Assembly: GCA_020354595.1 (NCBI GenBank)
Contig: CP070650.1
Span: forward strand, 953,546-965,131
DNA: 11,586 bases
DNA from: Myxococcales bacterium
GTDB lineage: Bacteria; Myxococcota_A; Polyangia; Polyangiales; Houyiibacteriaceae
Direction: 5' to 3'
The notes beneath the pieces were generated by a model that was given only the letters and a program-made list of their open reading frames with translations, made no database searches and had not been told where the DNA came from. This document shows, piece after piece, positions 1 to 9,000 of this stretch (the first letter of the stretch is position 1; the number at the start of each line of letters is the position of its first letter). The position numbers and the translations under genes were made by a program.

Positions 1-3000
1 GCGAGTCGCTCATCCCATCGCCGCTGAGCGTCCAGCCGCTCTTGCGCCTTCTTGAACGCTTTGTCTTCGCTCTCTTCGAACGCGGTAGCGAACTCCCGCG
101 AGGCCCGTTCGATCAGAGGCAGCGGCGCTTCTTTCGAAACCCGATGGAGATCGACGAGTGCCGCAAGCTCCTTTTGCGGATCTGTGACCGGCGCGAACGA
201 AACGAGCCGTGCGTTGGACTCGCCGCCGCGGAGCACGATGTGCGTCTCCTTCGGCAGCGGGCCTTTGGCGCACTGCATGAGCAGGTGCTCGACCCACGCG
301 GCGAGCTCCGCCCGCCGTGCGGGCTGGGTGAACCGCGCCACCACACGGTGCTGCGCTCCGAGGCCATCGAGCCGTCCTTCCAGCATGCATCCACCGACCT
401 GGACCTCCAGTACCGCCGTGCGCATGAGCTCGTCTCGCCGCACGTGGCGCTCGCGCGCGTCGACCGCCTCGATCTCGTGGGCGAGGCGACTTCGGTGAAG
501 GTCGCCCCAGCTCCCATCGGGGAATTCGGGAGCCGCGTCGAGGAACGCGACCAGAGCCTCACCCCGAAGCCCCGCCCGAAGCGCCTCGTTTCCCACCTTC
601 GAGGCGTTGAGCGGCGTGAGCTCGGTCAACGCGCCGGTAGGCTCGTAGAGCTCGGCGGTGTCGAACCGCGCGCGCAGCGTGCGGTCGAGGAACGCGGCCA
701 TCGGATTCCACAACCAGCTCGTGAGCTCCCCGACCGAAAGGGCACGCGTCCCCTCCTCCGCGGAGGCTGCGAGCTCGGCGCGTGACGGCCGCGTCGGCAG
801 GTTCGAGACGGCGCGCGCGATTTCCGCATATCTCTCGGAGAAGCTCCGCGGAAGCCCGCCGTCGTCGAAGTAGGCCGGGTCAAATGCGTGCAGCGGATGA
901 GCCACCGGCTGCAAAAGCTGCTCGCCCTCCTTCGGCACGTAGTAGTCGTTTGTGGTCTCTTCGAGCTCCGACACCAGTGGGGATGGGTTGGCGCCCCTCC
1001 GAAGACTCCCCGCCGGCGCGCTGTAGGTGATGATCAGGCGCTGCCGAGCGCAGAGCAGCGCTAGAAGGAAAGAGTGACGGTCGTCGTCGCGCTTGTTCCG
1101 GTCACCGGGGCGATGCGCGTCGCGCGTGCGGTCGAAGCTTGGTCGATCGTCCGTGCGCGGAAATGCGTCCTCGCTCATGCCGGCGAGACAAACCACTCTG
1201 AAGGGAACGGAGCGTAGCGGCACGAGCTCGGTGAGTGTCACGCCGCGCCGGAGAAACCCGACCGCAGGGGTCTCGCGCACGAGCCAAGCGCTCAGCTCGC
1301 GTCGCACCGTCTTGAGGGAAACCGGGCCGGTGTAGCCGCCGCCCGCGGCGAGCATTCGAAGATTGTCGATCGCGTCACGCAGGGTCCGCACGGCAGGGCT
1401 GGTCTCGTCGTCTTCGGCAAAGAGCAGAGCGCAGAGCCGGCCGAGCTCGCTCGCCCACGCTTCGAGATCGAGGGGCTGACGTGTGCGGCGCTGGAATCCG
1501 AACAAGGTCTCGCAGAGCCGCGACAGCCGAGCGACGAGCTCCGCGTCGCCGAGGCTCGGGGCCCCCCTCGGGAGCAGCCCTTCGAACACGTCCCTCGAGT
1601 CGGGCATCGACGCGAACCCGAGAAACAAGCGATCGAGCCCTGCTTGCCAGGTGTGGACGGCTTCAGCCGGAAAGCCGTGCTCCGCGCGGTGCTCAGCGTC
1701 GATACCCCAGCGGACCCCGGCCGCCGAGAGGAGGTCGGCGAGCCGAGCCCGCTCGCGCTGCGTGAACCGAAAGTCTTCGCGCATGGACCTCGCGTCCATC
1801 AACCGCACCAAGTCGAGCACGGAGAAGCGCGAGTCGAGCACTTCGAGCACCGCCAAGAAGTCGTCGTAAAACGAAGCGTCTTCACGGGTCTTGCGATCGT
1901 GCACCTCGAAAGGAATCCGGTGTTGCTCTCTTTCGCCGAAAACCGCTCGAAAGACTGGGGCGTAGGTGTCGAGATCCGGCGTCATGACCACGACGTCTTC
2001 GGGCCTGAGCGAAGGGTCGTCTTCGAGAGCGGCGCGCACTAAATCGTGTAGGACCTGCGCTTCGCGCATCGGCCCCGTGCATGCATGAATCGAGATCGAT
2101 CCATCGTCCGACTCGATTACGTCCCGCTCATTGCGAGCAGGTGGGCTTCGGAACTGCAGGATGTCCGATTGAATCGAGTGCAGCAGGCTCGCGCGACCGG
2201 GGGAGTCGAACTGGTCTTGCCGTCTCTTCACTTGGTCGTCGACCAAGAGCAGCAGCTCTTGAAAGTCTCGCGAGAGCCGTCCGACGTCCACCAGAAACGG
2301 GTGCCCATCGCGTTCTTCCGGCTCCGTTGCGGCGCGCTCGGCCTTCGAGGCGACGTCCCCCACGTACGCCTCGGAGGGCTCGAGCAGGTAGACGGTCGTC
2401 GGGACCACCCGGCCGAGCTCGCTGAAGAATCGCAAGAATAGCGGGGGCAGCGTTTCGAGGGAGAAGAGCTGGAGCCGTCGAAGCGGTAGCGCGTCTTGGC
2501 TCGATCCTGCGCGAAGCACCTTCACGCCCTCATCGATGCGAGATGCAAGGTCGTGCGTGCCGAGCTTGGAGGCGACCTTCCGCCAGAGCTGGGCTTGCCA
2601 GTGACTCTCCGCGCCTTTCGCCCACTTTCGCAGCATCTCAGGGCGGTACATCACGTACTCGTCAAACACCGTCGCAACGCTCGTGGCGAGCCGGAGAACG
2701 CGATCGTCGTCGGTGAGCCCGCCCAGGTAGCCGTCGAGATCCGATGGCGGCGCCTTCCGCAACGCCTCTGCAATCGTCCACTTCAAACAAGCGCGCTCAT
2801 ACGCCTTCGCGTCCTCCGACGATCCGATCTCGAGGCTATCGAGCACCCACTCGATCAGCTTGCGCGGAAACGGAAACCACGGGTTGGCCCAAACCCCGAG
2901 TCGCTCGGTCAGCGCCAGCGAGAGCCACCGCTCCATCCCGCGACTCTGCACGACGACGACTTCTTTTTCGAACGGGTCGAGCGGCTGGTCGCGAACCTGT

Positions 3001-3053
3001 GCAGCGAGGGTGTCCGCTAGGGCTTCGGTTCGGTTGCTGCGGATGAGCTCCAT
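1..3053 (-). CDS. recC: Exodeoxyribonuclease V subunit gamma (RecC), 3' end cut by window edge
   Basis: RecC is the non-catalytic scaffold of the RecBCD helicase-nuclease; it splits the duplex at DNA ends and reads Chi during double-strand break repair. I read this strand from the ATG at 3053-3051 and found no stop to the left edge: about 1017 codons. Residues 36-44 read QSRGMERWL and are followed by a WANPWFPFP stretch, the usual RecC N-terminus (inactivated helicase fold). PMRE near residue 329 followed by QVLHD, then DVVVMTPD and RWGID, match the second inactivated helicase half. RSVPFRVVCLAGM from residue 614 and RDDDR near 655-659 match the family's central region. E. coli RecC is 1122 residues, so perhaps 50-100 residues are missing. 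No in-frame alternative start lies upstream before a stop at 3090-3092. There is no Shine-Dalgarno; the start sits 4 bases after the SRPBCC stop, suggesting reinitiation. recB and recD would be expected beyond the left edge (inference). Confidence 0.97.
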   Translation of the reverse strand, partial: MELIRSNRTEALADTLAAQVRDQPLDPFEKEVVVVQSRGMERWLSLALTERLGVWANPWFPFPRKLIEWVLDSLEIGSSEDAKAYERACLKWTIAEALRKAPPSDLDGYLGGLTDDDRVLRLATSVATVFDEYVMYRPEMLRKWAKGAESHWQAQLWRKVASKLGTHDLASRIDEGVKVLRAGSSQDALPLRRLQLFSLETLPPLFLRFFSELGRVVPTTVYLLEPSEAYVGDVASKAERAATEPEERDGHPFLVDVGRLSRDFQELLLLVDDQVKRRQDQFDSPGRASLLHSIQSDILQFRSPPARNERDVIESDDGSISIHACTGPMREAQVLHDLVRAALEDDPSLRPEDVVVMTPDLDTYAPVFRAVFGEREQHRIPFEVHDRKTREDASFYDDFLAVLEVLDSRFSVLDLVRLMDARSMREDFRFTQRERARLADLLSAAGVRWGIDAEHRAEHGFPAEAVHTWQAGLDRLFLGFASMPDSRDVFEGLLPRGAPSLGDAELVARLSRLCETLFGFQRRTRQPLDLEAWASELGRLCALLFAEDDETSPAVRTLRDAIDNLRMLAAGGGYTGPVSLKTVRRELSAWLVRETPAVGFLRRGVTLTELVPLRSVPFRVVCLAGMSEDAFPRTDDRPSFDRTRDAHRPGDRNKRDDDRHSFLLALLCARQRLIITYSAPAGSLRRGANPSPLVSELEETTNDYYVPKEGEQLLQPVAHPLHAFDPAYFDDGGLPRSFSERYAEIARAVSNLPTRPSRAELAASAEEGTRALSVGELTSWLWNPMAAFLDRTLRARFDTAELYEPTGALTELTPLNASKVGNEALRAGLRGEALVAFLDAAPEFPDGSWGDLHRSRLAHEIEAVDARERHVRRDELMRTAVLEVQVGGCMLEGRLDGLGAQHRVVARFTQPARRAELAAWVEHLLMQCAKGPLPKETHIVLRGGESNARLVSFAPVTDPQKELAALVDLHRVSKEAPLPLIERASREFATAFEESEDKAFKKAQERLDAQRRWDERL

Positions 3054-3057
3054 GCGC

Positions 3058-3570
3058 TCAGCGATTGGTGAGCTTTCGCTCCAAGTTCTTCATACCGTTG
3101 CTCAGCGCGACTTGGAACAGCTTTTTCCCGCCCCAAGCCTTGGCGGGATTGCTTGCGAGCTTTCCATACGCTTGCCAGCAGACGACGGTACCGCCGTCCG
3201 GATGTGGCTCACAGGTGAGAACGCCCAAGTGGTCGGTGCACATCCCCATGAACGCAGCATCTTCCGCGGAGTACGCCAGCATCCTCGGAGCTTCGTACGC
3301 CTTGACCACCTCTCGAACAGGAGGCCCCGCGCGGCTCTGAATCACCCGCACCGCCCCTACCTGGCCAGGGACCTCGGCATCGCTGTTGTCGGCCCAACTC
3401 GCCTTGGCGAACCAGATCCACTCGCCCAGCTTGTCGATGTCGCTCACGTAGTTGAACAGCTCTTGCCGTGAAACATCGAAGTGCCGCGTGATCTCGAAGA
3501 CCAACGGCTGCTCGCTCAGGCGCGCACCGGTTTGTTGGGCATACGTGGTGAAATCGGAGAACGAGGCCAC
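3058..3570 (-). CDS. SRPBCC-family (START/polyketide-cyclase-like) protein of unknown ligand
   Basis: A 170-residue soluble protein with no signal peptide or membrane segment. Residues from about 24 onward show the SRPBCC pattern: a first strand (VFEITRHFDVS), a short helix (QELFNYVSDIDKLGEWIW), a run of strands (VGAVRVIQSR, REVVKAYEAPRMLAYS), a late strand (GTVVCWQAYGKL) and a long C-terminal helix (LFQVALSNGMKNLERKL). Members of this fold bind hydrophobic ligands or act as cyclases, but no catalytic signature points to a reaction. The length is typical for a single domain. The start is a GTG at 3570-3568, the only candidate after the in-frame stop at 3603-3601; a GGAG lies about 20 bases upstream, too far for a normal ribosome site. 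It begins 37 bases after the decarboxylase stop and ends 4 bases before recC, so it is probably co-transcribed with both. The fold is fairly sure; the function is unknown. Confidence 0.85.
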   Translation of the reverse strand: MASFSDFTTYAQQTGARLSEQPLVFEITRHFDVSRQELFNYVSDIDKLGEWIWFAKASWADNSDAEVPGQVGAVRVIQSRAGPPVREVVKAYEAPRMLAYSAEDAAFMGMCTDHLGVLTCEPHPDGGTVVCWQAYGKLASNPAKAWGGKKLFQVALSNGMKNLERKLTNR

Positions 3571-3607
3571 CGGTCGAGTCTTACCGCTTTGCTCCGAAGT
3601 TCAAGGC

Positions 3608-4759
3608 TCACGAGAGGCGATTTCGGTAGTCTTCGTATCCGAACTGGCGCTGCACACGGTACGAGTCGTCCCGTGGGTCGTAGAGGGCGATCGACGGGAG
3701 ACGCACGCCGTTGAACGTGGTGTTCTTGACCATGGTGTAATGGGCCATGTCCTCGAAGACCAACTTGTCCCCCACCTTGAGCGGCGCGTCGAACGAGTAC
3801 TCGCCGATCACGTCGCCTGCAAGGCAGCTCAGGCCACCGAGCCGATACGTGTGGGCCCGCATCCCGGGGTCCGAGGCGCCTCGAACCTCGGGTCGGTAAG
3901 GCATCTCGAGGACATCGGGCATGTGGGCCGTTACCGAGGTGTCCAAGATTGCAATGAGCCCATCGTTTTTGACGATGTCGAGGACGGACGCAACCAAGAC
4001 CCCAGCATCGAGACCGACCGCCTCGCCGGGCTCGAGGAACACCTCGACGCGATGCTCTCGCTTGAACGAGCGGATCAGATCGATCAGCAGGCCGACGTCA
4101 TAGTTGGGTTTCGTGATGTGGTGGCCCCCGCCGAAGTTCACCCACTTCACTTCGTCGAGCCACGGCGCGAACTCTTCCTCGACGACCCTCAACGTTCGTT
4201 CGAGCGCATCGGCACCTACCTCGCACAGCGTATGAAAGTGAAGCCCGTCGATTCCACGGAGGTCGGCTTTCATGAGCTGTGCTTTGGTCGCACCGAGCCG
4301 CGAGCCCGGCGCGCAGGGATCGTAGAGCGCGACGTCCACCTCGGAATGCTGCGGGTTGATGCGGAGCCCGAAGCTGACGTCGCTCGCGTGCTCGCCGATA
4401 ACCGCTCGAAAGCGCTCGACCTGCGACACCGAATTGAAGATGACGTGGTCCGAGTGAGCGATTGTCTCGCGCAACGACGCTTCGTCGAAGGCCGGGCTGT
4501 AGGTGTGGACCTGCTTTCCGAGCTCCTCTGCGCCGAGACGGGCCTCATGGGGCCCGCTTGCCGCGGCGCCGTCGAGGTACTTGCCGATCAGTGGAAAGGT
4601 TGCCCAAGCGGCGAAGCCTTTGAGCGCGAGCAGGACCGTACACCCTGCCGCGGCTTGGGCATGGGCCAAGAGCTCCAGATTGCGTTCGAGGACGGCGACG
4701 TCAATGACGTAAGCTGGCGTCTGTACCCTGAATAAATCCAGCTGCTCGCACGCTCGCAT
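3608..4759 (-). CDS. nspC: Carboxynorspermidine/carboxyspermidine decarboxylase (PLP, alanine-racemase fold)
   Basis: Cytosolic PLP enzyme that decarboxylates carboxyspermidine or carboxynorspermidine to spermidine or norspermidine, the last step of the aspartate-semialdehyde polyamine route. The protein has 383 residues, the usual family length. The PLP-binding lysine is K47 in LLALKGFA; HTLCE lies near residues 174-178, the phosphate-binding GGGHH near 207-211, EPGE at 243-246, and the catalytic cysteine is C312 in CLAGD. YDPCAPGSRLG and AHMPDVLEMPYRP are also characteristic of this family rather than of diaminopimelate decarboxylase. The same frame is open for another 198 codons upstream, but that stretch is arginine-rich out-of-frame sequence over the neighbouring gene. 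The ATG at 4759 is preceded by AAGGAGA and overlaps the upstream stop by one base, indicating translational coupling. The sequence does not tell spermidine from norspermidine as product. Confidence 0.96.
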   Translation of the reverse strand: MRACEQLDLFRVQTPAYVIDVAVLERNLELLAHAQAAAGCTVLLALKGFAAWATFPLIGKYLDGAAASGPHEARLGAEELGKQVHTYSPAFDEASLRETIAHSDHVIFNSVSQVERFRAVIGEHASDVSFGLRINPQHSEVDVALYDPCAPGSRLGATKAQLMKADLRGIDGLHFHTLCEVGADALERTLRVVEEEFAPWLDEVKWVNFGGGHHITKPNYDVGLLIDLIRSFKREHRVEVFLEPGEAVGLDAGVLVASVLDIVKNDGLIAILDTSVTAHMPDVLEMPYRPEVRGASDPGMRAHTYRLGGLSCLAGDVIGEYSFDAPLKVGDKLVFEDMAHYTMVKNTTFNGVRLPSIALYDPRDDSYRVQRQFGYEDYRNRLS

Positions 4760-5946
4760 CACATCTCCTTCACGTGCCAGGGGAGCCCGCGGACGGCGAG
4801 CTCCTCGAGAAACGGGTCCGGGTCGAATTGCTCTACGTTGAAGACCCCGCGCCCGCGCCACTGGTTGGTGAGCATCATTTTCGAGCCGACCATGGTCGGG
4901 ACGCCGGTCGTATACGAGACGGCCTGCGCACGCACTTCGTTCCACGACTCCTCGTGGTCGCAGATGTTGTAGATGAACACCTTGCGAGGCTTGCCGTCCT
5001 TGCGGCCTTCGATCAGGCATCCGATGCTCGTCTTGCCCGTGTAGTTCTCGCCAAGCGTCGACGGGTCGGGAAGCAACGCCTTCAGGAACTGAATGGGCAC
5101 GATCTCGCGGCCCTCGAACTCGATCGGATCGATGCTGGTCATGCCCACGTTTTGAAGCACACGAAGGTGGGTGAGGTACTCTTCGCCGAACGTCATCCAG
5201 AAACGGATGCGCTTGAGACCCGTTATGTTCTGGATCAGCGACTCGAGCTCTTCGTGATATAGGAGATACGCTTTGCGTTCGCCGACTCCGGGGAAGTCGA
5301 ACGTGCGCGATTCGGACATCGGGTCGATCTCCACCCATTGACCGTTCTCCCAATAGCGGCCGCGCTGAGTGATCTCCCGGATGTTGATCTCCGGATTGAA
5401 GTTGGTTGCAAAAGGGTGGCCGTGGTCCCCACCGTTGCAGTCCAAGATGTCGATGTAGTCGATCTCGTCGAACAAGTGCTTCTGCGCGTAGGCGCAGAAG
5501 ACGTTCGTGACGCCCGGATCGAAGCCGGAGCCCAGGAGTGCCATGATTCCGGCCGCTTCGAAGCGCTCACGGTAGGCCCACTGCCACTTGTACTCGAACT
5601 TCGCTTCGTCCGGGGGCTCGTAGTTGGCGGTATCGAGATAGTCGACACCGGTCTCGAGACAGGCGTCCATGAGAGGCAGGTCCTGGTAAGGCAAGGCAAC
5701 GTTGATCAGGAGGTCTGGTTGCACTCGTTTGATCAGTGCCACGGTTTGTGCGACGTCATCCGCATCTACTTGAGCGATGTCGATGTCACGCCCGCGAAGG
5801 TCTCGCACTCGTCTCTGGATCTGTTCGCAGCGCGACAGCGTACGGCTGGCGAGAGTGATCTCGGAAAACGTGTCGGCGTCGTCTGCGCATTTGTGCGTGA
5901 CTACTCCACCGACGCCACCTGCCCCGATGATCAAGACTTTACCCAT
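4759..5946 (-). CDS. Carboxynorspermidine/carboxyspermidine dehydrogenase (saccharopine dehydrogenase family)
   Basis: NAD(P)H-dependent enzyme that condenses aspartate beta-semialdehyde with putrescine or 1,3-diaminopropane and reduces the Schiff base to carboxy(nor)spermidine. The protein has 395 residues. The Rossmann loop GAGGVGG is at residues 8-14 and LASR at 32-35 ends strand 2, where an arginine usually favours NADPH. LPYQDLPLMDACLETGVDY, a GFDPGVTNVF motif and NGGDHGHP match saccharopine-dehydrogenase-like carboxynorspermidine synthases (Lys9 family). It is not a true lysine-pathway enzyme, because the partner decarboxylase is directly downstream and coupled to it. I chose the ATG at 5946-5944, which puts the Rossmann strand at residue 4 and has AGAGG just upstream; an in-frame TTG at 5988 would add 14 residues unlike the family. 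It is the first gene of the minus-strand operon. Confidence 0.95.
   Translation of the reverse strand: MGKVLIIGAGGVGGVVTHKCADDADTFSEITLASRTLSRCEQIQRRVRDLRGRDIDIAQVDADDVAQTVALIKRVQPDLLINVALPYQDLPLMDACLETGVDYLDTANYEPPDEAKFEYKWQWAYRERFEAAGIMALLGSGFDPGVTNVFCAYAQKHLFDEIDYIDILDCNGGDHGHPFATNFNPEINIREITQRGRYWENGQWVEIDPMSESRTFDFPGVGERKAYLLYHEELESLIQNITGLKRIRFWMTFGEEYLTHLRVLQNVGMTSIDPIEFEGREIVPIQFLKALLPDPSTLGENYTGKTSIGCLIEGRKDGKPRKVFIYNICDHEESWNEVRAQAVSYTTGVPTMVGSKMMLTNQWRGRGVFNVEQFDPDPFLEELAVRGLPWHVKEM
4764..4770 (-). promoter_or_regulatory. Ribosome binding site of the decarboxylase, inside the preceding gene
   Basis: AAGGAGA on the minus strand ends four bases before the ATG at 4759. It lies within the last codons of the dehydrogenase gene, whose TGA shares a base with this ATG (TGATG). 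It decides the decarboxylase start against the long upstream open frame. Confidence 0.85.
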
Positions 5947-6057
5947 GGACCTCTGGTGTGACTTCGACGTTCCTAGTTTGCAAGCCAAGTCGCGTGACTT
6001 TCACGGGCGCTTGTGTTTAGCTCACCCACCTTACGAGGGAAGGTTGCGACCGTACTA
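5947..6057. promoter_or_regulatory. Divergent intergenic region; presumed promoters of both operons
   Basis: This is the only non-coding stretch of note in the window. The polyamine operon leaves to the left and the activase operon to the right, so both promoters are expected here. I see no convincing sigma-70 or sigma-54 pair on either strand. The best weak plus-strand match is GTGACT at 5994-5999 with TTTAGC at 6017-6022, 17 bases apart. A purine-rich GAGGGAAGG at 6035-6043 could be the activase ribosome site, though it is 14 bases from the ATG at 6058. The role is inferred from gene orientation. Confidence 0.6.
5987..6000. repeat. 14-bp near-palindrome, candidate operator
   Basis: AAGTC at 5987-5991 is inverted as GACTT at 5996-6000 around GCGT, giving six of seven base pairs in the symmetrical half-sites. 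The right half, GTGACTT at 5994-6000, recurs as a direct copy at 5958-5964, 36 bases away. A dimeric regulator site is possible, but a short palindrome like this can occur by chance. Confidence 0.3.
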
Positions 6058-9000
6058 ATGGATAGGGCGATAGTAGGGTTGGATGTGGGGTCCACGACCG
6101 TCAAAGCGGTCATCGTCGATCCCGCTACGAAACACATCGTCTGGAGCGATTACCAGCGGCATCACACCAAGCAGGCGGAGTGCGTCCTCGACTTCATGGT
6201 GCGCGTTGGCCAGATCCTCTCTGATATGGGTTGCGACGACATCCGGGTCTTCGCAACGGGCTCCGGCGCCAAGCCACTCGAGGCGCCGCTAGGCGCGAAG
6301 TTCGTCCAGGAGGTCAACTCGGTCACTCTCGCGGTCGAGACGCTTCACCCCGATGCCGGCTCCGTCGTCGAGCTCGGCGGACAAGACGCGAAGATCATCG
6401 TCTTCAAGGAGAACGAGAAGACGGGCGACAAGTCCGCGATCGCGTCGATGAACGACAAGTGCGCCTCCGGTACCGGCGCCACGATCGACAAATGCATGAT
6501 CAAGGTCGGCATGCCGCCCGAGGAGACGCTCGAGCTCCACTTCGACGACACCCATCTTCATCACGTCGCGGCCAAGTGCGGCGTGTTCGCCGAGACCGAC
6601 ATCGTCAACCTCGTGAAGACGGGCATCCCCTCGGACGAGATCATGTGCTCGCTCGCCGATGCCATCGTCATGCAGAACCTATCGGTGCTCACGCGCGGAA
6701 ACACGCTTCGGCACAAGGTGCTCCTCCTCGGCGGGCCGAACACCTTTCTGCCGTTTCTTCAGGAGTGTTGGCGCAAGCGCATCCCGGAGACTTGGGACGA
6801 GCGAGGCTACGACTATCCGAAGGACGTTCCGATCGAAGAGCTCATTCCGGTTCCGGAAAACGCGGCGCTCTACGCGGCCTACGGTGCGGTGATGTATGGG
6901 ATGCACGAGCCTGCCGAGGTCGGGGTCTACGAGGGGCTCGATGGGCTCCGGCGGTACATTACCGAAGGCCGCAAGGAACGCCTCGGTGAGGCGGCCGGGC
7001 CACCGTTGGCGCGCGACGAAGCCGAGCTCGAGAAATTCCTCGGCGCATACCACATCCCGATGTTCGTCGAGCCAGAGATGACGACCGGCACCGTTCGGGC
7101 TGTGATCGGCCTCGATGGCGGCAGCACCTCCTCGAAGGCCGTGCTCCTGAGCGAAGAGGGCGAAGTCTTGATGAAGGCGTACACCCTCTCCAAGGGTAAC
7201 CCGATTCAAGACGCGAAAGAGCTCCTCGCGGAGCTACGCGGTCGCATGGCTGCCAAGGGAGCGGAGATCGACGTGCTCGGTTTCGGCGCGACGGGCTACG
7301 CCGCGGACGTTCTCGAAGAGTGCGTGCGAGCCGACGTGAACATCGTCGAAACGGTCGCCCACATGATGAGCGCGACGCACTACTTCGGCGACGTCGACGT
7401 CATCTGCGACATCGGCGGTCAGGACATCAAAGTCCTGTTCATGGAGAACGGCGACATCAAGACGTTCAAGCTCTCCAACCAGTGTTCCGCAGGCAATGGC
7501 ATGTTGCTCCAAGCGATGGCCGATCAGTTCGGCCTGCCCGTGACCGAGTATGCCGACACCGCCTTCCAAGCGGACCTCGCGCCGAAGTTCAGCTACGGCT
7601 GCGCGGTCTTCCTCGATACCGATCGGGTCAACTTCCAGAAGGAGGGCTTCAGTAAGGAAGAGCTCCTCGCGGGCCTGGCGCAGGTGTTGCCGAAGAACGT
7701 ATGGCAGTACGTCGTGGGCGTGCCACGAATGGCCGCGCTCGGGCGCAAGTTCGTCTTGCAGGGCGGCACGCAATACAACTTGGCCGCCGTCAAGGCGCAG
7801 GTCGACTACATCAAGGAGCGCGTGCCGAACGCCGAAGTTTACGTGCACCCACATAGCGGCGAAGCCGGCGCAATCGGCGCTGCCATGGAGACCCTTCGCG
7901 TCGTGAAGCGTCGCGGCAGCTCGACGTTCATCGGTCTCGATGCGGCGATCGACCTCAAGTACGAGACCAAGAACGACGAAACGACCACTTGCCACTTCTG
8001 CGCCAACGAGTGCTCGCGCACCTTCATCGACGCCTTTCGGCCGGACGGCTCGAGGAGCCGCTACATCAGCGGCTTTTCCTGCGAAAAAGGCATGGTCGAG
8101 AGCAAAGACGCCATGGAAGCGCTCGTCAAAGAGCGCCGCAAGATCATGAAGGCCTTCCCGAACCTCGTGACCTACGAGGGGCTAAAGGCCTTCAAGCGCG
8201 TCGCGGGCGTGAAGCCGATGCCCGAGGCCAGCACGCCGCTGCAGGACGTCAAAGTCGAACGGAAGTTCTTTGGCTCGATCGAGCGAAACAAGTTCGTGCG
8301 CACCTTCCAGCGCTCGTCGGAAGAGTCCGCCAAGAAGCGAGCGCAGTGGCGTGTCGGCATCCCGCGGGTCCTCAACATGTACTCGACGGCGCCGTTCTTC
8401 CGGACGTATTTCGAGGTGCTCGGTGTGCGGCCGAAAAACATCGTCTTCAGCGACCCGAGCTCCGAGGAGATGTTCGCCGAGGGCGGCAAGTACGGCTCGG
8501 TCGACCCCTGCTATCCGTCCAAGGTTGCACAGGCGCACTTCCACCAGCTCTTTTTCCACAAGCACGAACAATCGCCGTTCGACGCGATCTTCTTCCCGAT
8601 TCTCACGCACGTTCCGAACTTCGTGACGGGCACCGTCGACGATGCGAGCTGCCCCATCGTCGCTGGCACGCCCGACGTCATGAAAGCCGCGTTCACGAAG
8701 GAGCAAGACTATTTCGGCAGCCGTGGCATCGAGTATCTGGCACCGGCGTTCAGCTTCGCCGAGCCGACGCTTCTGAAACGCGACATGTTCGAGGCGTTCG
8801 AAAACGTGCTGGGCATCACCGAGGACGAGAGTGACTTCGCAGTGCAGGAAGGGCTCGCGGCGCTCGAGCGGTTCGACCAGGACCTCCAAGACAAGGGCAG
8901 AGCGATCCTCGATCAGGTCGAATACGACAACAAGGTTGCGATCCTGGTGCTCGGCCGCCCGTACCATCTCGACCCAGGGCTTCACCACGGGATTCCCGAT

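Noticed and set aside
42..785. 247-codon plus-strand open frame, and others at 2085-2441 and 2496-3020
   Set aside because: All are codon-aligned antisense shadows of recC, whose minus-strand frame is open from 3053 to the edge and matches RecC throughout.
3452..4735. 427-codon open frame on the plus strand
   Set aside because: It lies antisense over the decarboxylase and SRPBCC genes, both with clear family motifs. The antisense translation has no recognisable domain; long antisense frames are common at this GC content.
4760..5353. 198-codon upstream extension of the decarboxylase
   Set aside because: Out-of-frame reading of the dehydrogenase gene, rich in arginine and proline. The ATG at 4759 has a good ribosome site and starts the family alignment.
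5978..6006. TTGCAA at 5978-5983 as a -35 box
   Set aside because: The hexamer 17 bases downstream is TCACGG, which does not resemble a -10 element.
6013..6057. Upstream GTG start for the activase fusion
   Set aside because: It adds 15 residues before the usual activase N-terminus and would use up half of the intergenic region.
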